The notes under the pieces are model-generated. The model did no database searches, was not told where the DNA came from, and was given only the letters and a program-made list of their open reading frames with translations. Both the position numbers and the translations under genes were made by a program. 64,000 nt of DNA from Chitiniphilus shinanonensis DSM 23277 (GTDB lineage Bacteria > Pseudomonadota > Gammaproteobacteria > Burkholderiales > Chitinibacteraceae): the NCBI RefSeq assembly GCF_000374805.1, contig NZ_KB895337.1, positions 127,862 through 191,861 on the forward strand. Reading direction: 5' to 3'. Each line of letters starts with the position of its first letter. Position 1 is the stretch's first letter. Positions 1 through 7,513 of the stretch are shown here, piece after piece.

Positions 1-434
1 GCGCGCACCGCGTTCAGCCAGCCGGCCACGCGCTGGTCCCACGCGGCGTCGGCGCCGAACGCGGTATGGATGCGCGGCTGGTTGGCCAGCAGCTTGACGA
101 TCTCCTCGTCGAGCGCCTCGTAGGGGTGGGCCTCGGCAAAGCCGAAACGCTCGGCCGCCGCGGCCGGACCGAAGCGGTAGCCGTCCCAGATCTCGCGTTC
201 CAGGTTCTTGTCGCGGCAGAACAGCAGCGAACGCTGCTCACCGTCCTCGCCGATCAGCATCACCAGCACCGCCTCGGGCTCGGGAAAGCCGGTCAGGTAG
301 TAGAAGCCGGAATCGAAACGGTAGGGATAGCCGGTGTCGGCGTTGCGCGCGACTTCCGGCGCGGTGGGCACCACGACCACGCCAGGCGCCAGGCGCGCGG
401 CGAGTCGGTCGCGACGAGTGGAATACGGTTGCAT
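1..434 (-). CDS. pepP: Xaa-Pro aminopeptidase, N-terminal part (cut by window start)
   Basis: Reading leftward from the ATG at 434 gives 144 residues starting MQPYSTRRDRLAARL and running through NADTGYPYRFDSGFYYLTGFPEPEA. This matches the N-terminal creatinase-like domain of aminopeptidase P, which removes the N-terminal residue from peptides with proline in second position. The region RFDSGFYYLTGF is the typical signature of this domain. The metal-binding pita-bread domain that holds the active site lies beyond the window edge, so activity cannot be judged. The start follows a short leader after a non-coding stretch. Family knowledge gives the function; the sequence shows only the N-terminal domain. 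Confidence 0.88.
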   Translation of the reverse strand, partial: MQPYSTRRDRLAARLAPGVVVVPTAPEVARNADTGYPYRFDSGFYYLTGFPEPEAVLVMLIGEDGEQRSLLFCRDKNLEREIWDGYRFGPAAAAERFGFAEAHPYEALDEEIVKLLANQPRIHTAFGADAAWDQRVAGWLNAVR

Positions 435-551
435 GCGGGCTCCCGGTGACGCGCCCGGCGGGGCGCATGATTGCCCGTGATTATAAGGGGGCGCGGTGCG
501 CACCAGGGAAGGGAGGAGAGGGAAGAGGGAAGAGCACTCCCAACCCCACAC

Positions 552-731
552 CTTGAACCACAGAGGGCACGGAGAGCACAGAGATCCACAGAGAAAACCG
601 GAAAAGAGGAGTGGCATGCTTTGTGCGCTTTTCCTGTTTGATCGGGCACCGCGGGGAATGCCGACGCACCTCTCTCTTCCTTTGGCTTTCTCTGTGAAAC
701 TCCGTGTTCTCTGTGCCCTCTGTGGTTCAAG
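552..731. repeat. Inverted repeat with ~45-bp arms (accacagag type)
   Basis: The left arm (552-596) carries cttgaaccacagagggcac and the right arm (687-731) its near-exact reverse complement, ending gccctctgtggttcaag. The arms differ at a handful of positions and enclose about 90 bases. The arms themselves are built of short repeated units of the form cacRgag. The element sits between two minus-strand genes (pepP and the M48 protease) in the only non-coding stretch here (435-768). It is a palindromic intergenic repeat; no T-run follows either arm, so terminator activity is not obvious. Confidence 0.8.
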
Positions 732-768
732 ATGTGGGGTTGGGTTTTACCCTTCCCCCTTCCCAGAA

Positions 769-1635
769 TCATTTCAGGCGATAGAACCGCCGTGTCTCCT
801 CGACGCCATCGGCGTAGCGTTCCAGCTTGTCGCCGACCACCTGGTCGATCTTGTTCAGCCGTTCCGCCGGGGTGGGGTGGGTGCTGAACATCAGTTGCAC
901 CGTGCTGTCGGACGGGTTGATCTCGCCCAGGGTCTGCAACACCGATACCAGCGAGTACGGGTTGTAGCCGGCGCGGGCGGCCAGCACCATGCCGCGCACG
1001 TCGGCTTCGTACTCGTCGTCCTTGTCCAGGCCGCGCACGAACACTTCGGACATGCCGGAGATCGCGTTGGCGCCCAACTGGCGTGCGTTGCCCTGCTTGT
1101 ACGAGGTGAAGCCTTGCAACGCGCTGCCCAGCGCCTCGCGGCCCTTGCCGGACTGGATAGCGCGGATCTGGTGGTGCAGCAGCACGTGGTTGATCTCGTG
1201 CGCCAGCACGCCGGCCAGTTCGCTCTCGTTGCGCAGTTCGCGGTACAGCCCGCGGGTGATCAGGATCACGCCGCCGGGGGTGGCGAAGCTGTTGACGTTG
1301 GGCGAATCGATCACGCCGAAGCGCCAGTTCAGCCCCGGCGAGTCGGAGCGGCTGGCCAGCCACTGGCCCACCTGATTCACGTAGCGTTGCAGCTCGGCAT
1401 CCTTCACCAGCGGCGCGGCGCCCAGCAGGTTGGCGGCCAGGCCGTCGCCGATGGTGGCTTCCTCCTGCGGGCCGATGGTGCGGTTGGCGTCCACGGTGTT
1501 CTGGATCACGCCGCCCACGGCGTTCACCAGGTCGGGGTTCTCGTTGAGCTTGTCGACGATCTTGCCCAGATCCAGCGCCTGCGCGGGCAGCGCGGCCGCC
1601 AGGGCCAGGGCGCACAACAGTTTGCTTGCTTTCAT
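769..1635 (-). CDS. M48 family metalloprotease, secreted (BepA/Oma1-like core)
   Basis: The protein has 288 residues and starts with a signal peptide (MKASKLLCALALAAALPAQA). The zinc-binding motif HEINH lies at about residues 146-150 (H146, E147, H150), inside VLAHEINHVLLHH, and a later glutamate in DDEYEADVRG fits the third zinc ligand of the M48 family. The family cleaves misfolded or envelope proteins; in Gram-negative bacteria related proteins work in the periplasm on outer-membrane assembly. There is no TPR tail, so this is shorter than BepA. The gene lies 3 bases downstream of the SH3 protein gene and probably shares its transcript with it and the cyclase. Confidence 0.85.
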   Translation of the reverse strand: MKASKLLCALALAAALPAQALDLGKIVDKLNENPDLVNAVGGVIQNTVDANRTIGPQEEATIGDGLAANLLGAAPLVKDAELQRYVNQVGQWLASRSDSPGLNWRFGVIDSPNVNSFATPGGVILITRGLYRELRNESELAGVLAHEINHVLLHHQIRAIQSGKGREALGSALQGFTSYKQGNARQLGANAISGMSEVFVRGLDKDDEYEADVRGMVLAARAGYNPYSLVSVLQTLGEINPSDSTVQLMFSTHPTPAERLNKIDQVVGDKLERYADGVEETRRFYRLK

Positions 1636-1638
1636 GAC

Positions 1639-2181
1639 TCAGCCTCCGCGCCGTTGCGATTGCGGGTCGTTGGCCTGCCCGCCGCTGTTGCCGCGCGTAT
1701 ACGGAATGTTGTTCACGCTCTGCGCCTTGAGGCCGGCGCTGCGCGCGCTGGCGGTGGCGCCCTGGTTGCTGGCGCGGTACTGCTTCATCTTGTCCAGCTC
1801 GGCGTAGTTGGGCTTGGCGTTTTCGATCTGCTCGGCGGACAGCCCCTTCACCCCGGTGGTGACGGTGGTGCCGGACGAGCCGGTGGACAGCACCCGGCCG
1901 ACGGTACCCAGGCCGCCGCCACCGCTGGCGCCGCCGGTACGCACATTGAGCAGCTTCACCCAGCCGTTGCGGCCGTCGCGGGTCTTCACCTGCATCCACG
2001 CGCCCTTGCGGGTGACGATGTCCACCACGCTGCTGGCCGACAGCTGGGCCACGGTGCCGGAATCGAGAAACGGCTGCTGCTTGAGCGGCGTGGCGCGGAT
2101 CACCGTGCCGCTTTCGGCCAGCGCGGCGCCGGCCAGCAGCAGCGCGGCGCAGGCCGTGGCGATGGGAAGGAGTGTTTTCAT
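1639..2181 (-). CDS. Secreted SH3-domain protein
   Basis: The protein has 180 residues with a signal peptide (about residues 1-22, ending ALAE). Residues about 25-80 form a bacterial SH3-like domain: hydrophobic repeats followed by VVDIVTRKGAWMQVKTRDGR and NGWVKLLNVR, the usual end of this fold. The rest is Gly/Ser/Gln-rich and looks disordered. Bacterial SH3 domains bind cell wall or peptide partners; the exact ligand here is unknown. Its start overlaps the stop of the upstream cyclase gene (shared ATGA), and the M48 protease follows after 3 bases, so the three genes look translationally coupled. Confidence 0.82.
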   Translation of the reverse strand: MKTLLPIATACAALLLAGAALAESGTVIRATPLKQQPFLDSGTVAQLSASSVVDIVTRKGAWMQVKTRDGRNGWVKLLNVRTGGASGGGGLGTVGRVLSTGSSGTTVTTGVKGLSAEQIENAKPNYAELDKMKQYRASNQGATASARSAGLKAQSVNNIPYTRGNSGGQANDPQSQRRGG

Positions 2182-4010
2182 GCCGATGTGTCCTCGTCTG
2201 AATCAATGGCGTGCGGTTCGAACAACCGCACCGGCTGCCCGCGTCCCTTCACGTTGTGCAGGCCGCGCTCCACAAAGCCGAAGCGCTCGCCGCACAGTTC
2301 GCGTGTCGCTTCGGAGACCAGCACGCGCGCCACGCCCTTGGTTTCGCCTTCGATGCGGCTGGCCAGGTTCACCGTGTCGCCGATGGCAGTGTAATCGAGC
2401 CGGGCCTGGGCGCCGATGAACCCCACCACGGCCGGACCGCTATGGATACCGATGCCGATGTCGAAGTTCACGCCCTGTTCGGCCAGCTCGCGTTTGAACG
2501 CCTCCAGCTCGCGCGACATCTCCAGCGCCGCCGCCACCGCGTGCTCGGCGTGGTGCGGGTCGTCCACCGGCGCGCCCCAGAATGCCATGATCGCGTCGCC
2601 GATGAACTTATCCAACGTGCCACCGTGGCGGAAGATGACTTCCACCTGTCGGGAGAAATAGCGGTTGAGCAGGCTGACGATCTCTTCCGGCGGGCGTGTC
2701 TCCGACAGCGTGGTGAAGCCCCGGATATCGGAGAACAGCACACTCACGTGCTGGCTGACCGCGCCGCGCCGCGCGTCGATCTGGCCGCTTTCCACCAGGT
2801 CGCGCACCACGCGCTTGTCGAGGAAGCGGCCGAACAACTGCACCGCCTGCTCGCGCCGTGCGCGCTCGGCCAGGTAGGCCAGCAGCGCGGCCAGCCAGAA
2901 GTAGGTCCAGCCCCAGGCCAGCGCGCCGGCCAGTTGCCAGTAGTGGTTGATGCCCAGCCCCAGCCACGCGGTGCCGGCCGCCGCCGCGCTCGCCAGCGCC
3001 AGCCCGATGCCCAGCCACAGCGTGTTCACGCCACGGGAGAAGCCCAGCCACAGCAGTCCGCACAATGCCAGCGCCAGCGGCGCGAACCAGGCGCGGTCGG
3101 TTTCGGCCAGCCAGTCGCCCGCCTGCAGGTTGTCGAGCGCGCCGGCCAGGATCTCCACGCCGGGATAGGTCTGCGACAGCGGGGTCGGGCGCAGGTCCAT
3201 CAGCCCCGGCGCCGCGGTGCCGATGATCACGATCTTGCCGGCGAACTCGTCGGCGGGCCGGCGCGGGTGTTCGCTGTTGGCGTCCAGGTACAGGTCGCCG
3301 AACGATACGTGGCGGTGCATCGGCGTCCAGTTCAGCCGCACCCGCGCTTGCGCCGGCACCTTCCAGCCCAGGTCGCGCGCCACGCGCGCCGGCATCGACG
3401 GGATGCGCCAGCCGTCGATCACGGTGTCGATCAGGTAATGGCGGCCGATGCCGTCGTGGTCGGCATCGAAATTGATCAGGCCGCCGTGCCAGGCTTTGGG
3501 CGGCAGCACGCCAGGCAGCAGCAGCGGCGCGCCGGCGTCGGCCCGGGCGCCCGCCAGCGCGACGATGCCGGTTTCGCGCGGCAGCCGGGCGAACGGGGTG
3601 GGCTGGCCATCGCCCAGCAGCACATAGGGGAAGTACAGGCCCTGTTGCGCCAGCGCCGTGTCGCGCAGCAGCGCGTCGCTGTCCGGGCGGAAGGTGTCCG
3701 GCTCGTTGAACAGCACGTCGAACACGATGGCGCGTGGGCGCTGCGCCGCCAGGATCTCGATCATCTCGGCGTGGATGGCGCGTGGCCACGGCCAGCTGCC
3801 GGCCACTTCGTTGAGCTGTTCCAGGCTTTTCTGGTCGATGTCGATCACCACGATGTCGGGCGACGCTTCGCGGCTGCTCACGTTCTGTCGCAGCAGCAGG
3901 TCGCCGGCGCGGTCGTCCAGCGCGCGCGTCAGATCCAGCCAGCCGTAGTCGAGGGCGATCAATGCGGCGATCAACAAGGACAGCGCGAGGAAGCGGCGGG
4001 CAGAGGACAT
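2178..4010 (-). CDS. CHASE2-domain adenylate cyclase (class III)
   Basis: The protein has 610 residues from the ATG at 4010. A first membrane segment (about residues 8-25) is followed by an extracytoplasmic CHASE2 sensor domain (DIVVIDIDQKSLEQLNEVAG, WPWPRAIHAEMI). Further membrane helices (about 335-410) lead into a class III cyclase domain. The two metal aspartates are visible in LFSDIRGFTTL and KFIGDAIMAFWGAP. The purine-selecting residues are a lysine (DKFIGD) and an aspartate (GDTVNLASRIEG region), which is the ATP-type rather than GTP-type pattern. It should make cAMP in response to an unknown periplasmic signal. An earlier in-frame start is possible but would add a stretch unlike a membrane protein, so the ATG before SSARRFLALS is preferred. 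Confidence 0.88.
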   Translation of the reverse strand: MSSARRFLALSLLIAALIALDYGWLDLTRALDDRAGDLLLRQNVSSREASPDIVVIDIDQKSLEQLNEVAGSWPWPRAIHAEMIEILAAQRPRAIVFDVLFNEPDTFRPDSDALLRDTALAQQGLYFPYVLLGDGQPTPFARLPRETGIVALAGARADAGAPLLLPGVLPPKAWHGGLINFDADHDGIGRHYLIDTVIDGWRIPSMPARVARDLGWKVPAQARVRLNWTPMHRHVSFGDLYLDANSEHPRRPADEFAGKIVIIGTAAPGLMDLRPTPLSQTYPGVEILAGALDNLQAGDWLAETDRAWFAPLALALCGLLWLGFSRGVNTLWLGIGLALASAAAAGTAWLGLGINHYWQLAGALAWGWTYFWLAALLAYLAERARREQAVQLFGRFLDKRVVRDLVESGQIDARRGAVSQHVSVLFSDIRGFTTLSETRPPEEIVSLLNRYFSRQVEVIFRHGGTLDKFIGDAIMAFWGAPVDDPHHAEHAVAAALEMSRELEAFKRELAEQGVNFDIGIGIHSGPAVVGFIGAQARLDYTAIGDTVNLASRIEGETKGVARVLVSEATRELCGERFGFVERGLHNVKGRGQPVRLFEPHAIDSDEDTSA

Positions 4011-4143
4011 GGCGGCACGGTGGCGAAAATCGGCCTCCGTTATAGCACGGCGCGCCCCGACGCCGATGTGCGGTGCCGCACGGCCCGTTGTCGGGATGGT
4101 GGGCCCGGCCAGGGTCCGGGTGACGAGCGCGCCCAAGGCGGGC

Positions 4144-4172
4144 AAAAAAAAGCCCCGACCAACGTCGGGGCA
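4144..4172 (-). terminator. Rho-independent terminator, minus strand
   Basis: Read on the minus strand, an 8-bp GC-rich stem (gccccgac / gtcggggc) with a 4-base loop is followed directly by a run of seven or more T. It would end a transcript coming from the 4173-4750 side. No convincing minus-strand gene lies there, which is why a small RNA is suspected. Confidence 0.85.
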
Positions 4173-4400
4173 GCGGGAAGACGAAGCCTGAGATCCGTCT
4201 GCCCGTGGGCTTCCCGAAACCCGTCGGCACGCGGCGCGACGAATTTCCAACCCTGGCGAGGAACAGGGCGGTCCGGGTTGGCCGGGCGGGCTCTACCACT
4301 ATCCACCAATCCCCCGATTGGAGCCCGCCCGCCAATGCACGGACACAGCAACTGCTCACTCGATCGCCCTGCGTCAGGGCATGGCGCAAGCATGCGCCGG
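4144..4400 (-). ncRNA. Candidate structured small RNA (unidentified)
   Basis: The stretch 4011-4755 has no convincing protein gene. Upstream of the minus-strand terminator lie several nested perfect stems: a 10-bp stem gggcgggctc/gagcccgccc (about 4285-4331) enclosing a second 6-bp hairpin ccaatc/gattgg, and a 7-bp stem cgggaag/cttcccg (about 4174-4218) with a further internal stem. The order stem, stem, terminator is what an sRNA gene looks like. I compared it by eye with 6S RNA, RNase P RNA, tmRNA, 4.5S RNA and common riboswitches and found no match. The 5' end is not defined. Confidence 0.3.
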
Positions 4401-4755
4401 CCCCGGTCGTGTCCCTATCGGATGACTCCGAAAAGCAGGCGAGGCGCGCTCCCCCGCGTTTTCAGGGCGGATCGCGTTGCGCTGGCCGGCGCGGCGTGCG
4501 GTTTGCCGCGACCATGACTTCGCCGGCCCCACCCCCGGGGCGCGGGGGCGGGGCTCCCCGGTTCCGCCGCCGCACCGTGAAAAATTCCAGCGGGATGGCC
4601 TGACCGCTGAAGTATGTTGGCCGACGCCCGCCATCCAGCCTGCGTGCGCGGCCGATATGGCACACTCGCGTGCGCCCGGCCGCGACCCACGTCGCGGCCC
4701 GTGCGGGCACCCGCGCCGATTCCCGTGGCGCAGTACCCTCTCCAAAGGAGCTTTC

Positions 4756-7035
4756 ATGGCCGATGCCCCCCAGGACGCGCTGGCCACCGCCATCGAACGT
4801 TGCGCGCAGGAGCCGATCCGCGTGCCCGGCAGCATCCAGCCGCACGGCTTTCTGCTGGCGCTGGACGAGCCGTCGCTGCGCATCCGCCATGTCAGCGCCT
4901 CGGTGGCCGACTGGCTGGGGCACGACCCCGAACAGTTGCCGGGCCGCGCCCTGACCGATCTGCTGCCGCCCGGCGAAGCACTGGCCACCGCGCTGCTGGC
5001 GCTGGTGAACGAGGACGACCATCCCTGCTACCTGGGAGAGGTGATGCTGCGGTGCGCCGATGGCGGCAGCGCGCGTTTCGAGCTGGTTGCCCATCGCCAC
5101 GCCGGACGGCTGATCGCCGAATTCGAACCCGCGCCTGGCGATGGCACGCCGGTATTCAGCGCCATGCACCCGCTGGTGGGCGCCTTTGTCGCCCGCCTGC
5201 AACACGCCGGCGACACGGATCGGCTGTGCCGGCTGGCGGCCGAGGAAGTGCGTCGGCTGACCGGCTTCGGCCGCGCGCTGGTCTATCGTTTCGACCGCGA
5301 CGGCCACGGCCAGGTGCTGGCCGAAGCCCGCCTCGACGGGTATCCCAGCTACCTGGGGCAGCACTTCCCGGCCAGCGACATTCCACCGCAGGCGCGCCAG
5401 CTTTACCTTTCGAACCGGCTGCGGGTGATCCAGGACGCCGACTACACCCCGTCGCCGCTGTGCCCGCCGCACGACCCGGACAGCGGCCAGCCGCTCGACC
5501 TGGGCTTCTCGATGCTGCGCAGCGTGTCGCCGGTGCATCTGCAATACATGCGCAACATGGGCACGCTGGCGTCGATGTCGATCTCGCTGGTGGTCGAGGG
5601 CCGGCTGTGGGGGCTGATCTCGTGCCACCATGCGCAGCCGCACGCGGTGCCGTTCCACGTGCGCACCGCCTGCGAACTGCTGGGGCGCATCGTGTCGTTG
5701 CAGATCGAGGCCAAGGAGGCGCACGCCGACGCCGGCCGCCGGCTGGAGCTGCGCCGGCTGATCGTGCAGATGCTGTCGGCGATGGCCGATCGCGACAGTG
5801 TCTCCGCCGGGCTGCTGGCCGTGTCCGACGCCTTCCTGGCCTTCGGCCGCGCCAGCGGCGGCGCGGCGGTGGCCGGCGGGCATTGCGAACTGATCGGCCG
5901 CGCCCCGCCGCAGCCGCTGGTGATGGCGCTGGCCCGCTGGCTGGGCGAGCGCGGCGGACGCGACGCGTTCCAGAGCGACAACATCGGTCGCGACGTGCCG
6001 GAGTTGCCCGAGCTGGCGCGCGAGTGCGGCGGCGTGCTGGCGGTGCCGATCTCCGAACTGCACGCCCACTACCTGATCTGGTTCCGCGACGAGCAGGTGC
6101 GCACCATCGACTGGGCGGGACAGCCGGCCAAGACGGCCGACGCCGATGGCCGCCTGTCGCCGCGCGCCAGCTTCGCCGCCTGGCGCGAGACGGTGCGCGG
6201 CCACAGCCTGCCGTGGGACGAAGTCGAGCTGGACGGCGCGCTGGAGCTGCGCAACGCCGTGCTCGGCATCGTGCTGCGCAAGGCCGAGGAGATGGCGTCG
6301 CTGGCCGGCGAACTGCAGAAGGCCAACAAAGAGCTGGAAGCGTTCTCCTACAGCGTGTCGCACGACCTGCGCGCGCCGCTGCGCCATATCGCCGGCTACG
6401 CCGAGCTGCTGGAAAACTACGATGGCAAGGCGCTGTCCGAACGCGGGCAGCGGTACCTCGCGCATATCGCCCACTCGGTCCGCTTTGCCGGCACCCTGGT
6501 GGACAACCTGCTCAGCTTCTCCCAGATGGGGCGCTCGGCGCTGCATCGGGGCCGGGTCGATCTCAACGCCATCGTCGAATCGGTGCGGCGCGAGATGGTG
6601 CCCGACTACGAGGGACGCGACATCGCCTGGACGGTGCATCCGCTGCCGCACGTGACCGGCGACGCCGCGTTCATCCACCTGGCGCTGCGCAACCTGGTGG
6701 CGAATGCCATCAAGTACACCGGCGGGCGCGAGCACGCGCGCATCGAGATCGGTGGCGAGGCGCGTCCTGACGAAACGGTGGTCTACGTGCGCGACAACGG
6801 CGTCGGCTTCGACATGGAATACGTCGGCAAGCTGTTCGGGGTGTTCCAGCGGCTGCATCGCATGGAGGACTTCGAAGGCACCGGCATCGGCCTCGCCAGC
6901 GTGCGACGCATCGTCGAGCGCCACGACGGCCGGGTCTGGGCCGAAGGCGAGCCCGATCACGGCGCCACTTTCTATTTTGCACTGCCCAGGCGCGCCCCCG
7001 AGTCGTGCGGCGCTGGCGGAGAAACCGATGCTTAA
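4756..7035 (+). CDS. bphP: Bacteriophytochrome sensor histidine kinase
   Basis: The protein has 759 residues from an ATG behind the strong ribosome site aaaggag. Domain order is PAS, GAF, PHY, HisKA, HATPase. The biliverdin-attaching cysteine is C16 in ERCAQEPIRVPGSIQPHG, the position used by bacteriophytochromes. The GAF domain has the chromophore-pocket motif FPASDIPPQARQLY and RSVSPVHLQYMRNMG. The kinase part shows the phospho-acceptor H536 (SVSHDLRAPLRHI) and ATP-site motifs NAIKYTGG, DNGVGFD and GTGIGLAS. It should sense red/far-red light in the cytoplasm and phosphorylate the regulator encoded directly downstream, whose gene overlaps its last 8 bases. The heme oxygenase at the operon end would supply the chromophore. 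Confidence 0.96.
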   Translation: MADAPQDALATAIERCAQEPIRVPGSIQPHGFLLALDEPSLRIRHVSASVADWLGHDPEQLPGRALTDLLPPGEALATALLALVNEDDHPCYLGEVMLRCADGGSARFELVAHRHAGRLIAEFEPAPGDGTPVFSAMHPLVGAFVARLQHAGDTDRLCRLAAEEVRRLTGFGRALVYRFDRDGHGQVLAEARLDGYPSYLGQHFPASDIPPQARQLYLSNRLRVIQDADYTPSPLCPPHDPDSGQPLDLGFSMLRSVSPVHLQYMRNMGTLASMSISLVVEGRLWGLISCHHAQPHAVPFHVRTACELLGRIVSLQIEAKEAHADAGRRLELRRLIVQMLSAMADRDSVSAGLLAVSDAFLAFGRASGGAAVAGGHCELIGRAPPQPLVMALARWLGERGGRDAFQSDNIGRDVPELPELARECGGVLAVPISELHAHYLIWFRDEQVRTIDWAGQPAKTADADGRLSPRASFAAWRETVRGHSLPWDEVELDGALELRNAVLGIVLRKAEEMASLAGELQKANKELEAFSYSVSHDLRAPLRHIAGYAELLENYDGKALSERGQRYLAHIAHSVRFAGTLVDNLLSFSQMGRSALHRGRVDLNAIVESVRREMVPDYEGRDIAWTVHPLPHVTGDAAFIHLALRNLVANAIKYTGGREHARIEIGGEARPDETVVYVRDNGVGFDMEYVGKLFGVFQRLHRMEDFEGTGIGLASVRRIVERHDGRVWAEGEPDHGATFYFALPRRAPESCGAGGETDA

Positions 7036-7513
7036 GCCCATCCTCCTGGTAGAGGACAACCCGAACGATCTGGAACTGACGCTGGTGGCGCTGGAGCGCA
7101 GCCAGCTCGCCAACGACGTGGTCGTCGTGCGCGACGGCGCCGAGGCGCTGGACTACCTGTTCCGCCGTGGCCGCCATGCCGCGCGGCCGGACGGCAACCC
7201 GGCGGTGATCCTGCTCGACCTCAAGCTGCCCAAGGTGGACGGGCTCGAAGTGCTGCAGATCGTGCGCGACACGCCGTCGCTGCAACAGGTGCCGACGGTG
7301 ATGCTCACCTCGTCGCGCGAAGAGCCCGACCTGGCCCGCGCCTACGCGCTGGGCGTGAACGCCTACGTGGTCAAGCCGGTGGAGTTCCGCGACTTCGTCG
7401 CCGCGATCTCCGAACTGGGCATGTTCTGGGCAGTGCTGAACGAACCGCCGCCCGGCTCCGCCCGCCTGGGCACGCGGCGCAGGAGCCCGGACAAGGACGA
7501 CAACGCCAATTGA
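7028..7513 (+). CDS. Single-domain response regulator, Rcp1-like
   Basis: This 161-residue protein is one receiver domain with no output domain. Visible are the acidic pair in LLVEDNPNDLE, the phospho-acceptor D64 in ILLDLKLPKVDG, the conserved threonine in VMLTSSREEPD and the lysine in VVKPVEF. This is the Rcp1 type that partners phytochrome kinases. A charged tail (RLGTRRRSPDKDD) follows. The gene overlaps the phytochrome gene by 8 bases and the next kinase gene by 4, which implies translational coupling. It probably carries phosphate from the phytochrome to another relay protein. Confidence 0.93.
   Translation: MLKPILLVEDNPNDLELTLVALERSQLANDVVVVRDGAEALDYLFRRGRHAARPDGNPAVILLDLKLPKVDGLEVLQIVRDTPSLQQVPTVMLTSSREEPDLARAYALGVNAYVVKPVEFRDFVAAISELGMFWAVLNEPPPGSARLGTRRRSPDKDDNAN

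Noticed and set aside
4173-4400. 6S RNA, RNase P RNA, tmRNA, SRP RNA or cobalamin riboswitch
   Set aside because: None of their conserved cores can be recognised on either strand; only the general structured-RNA call remains.
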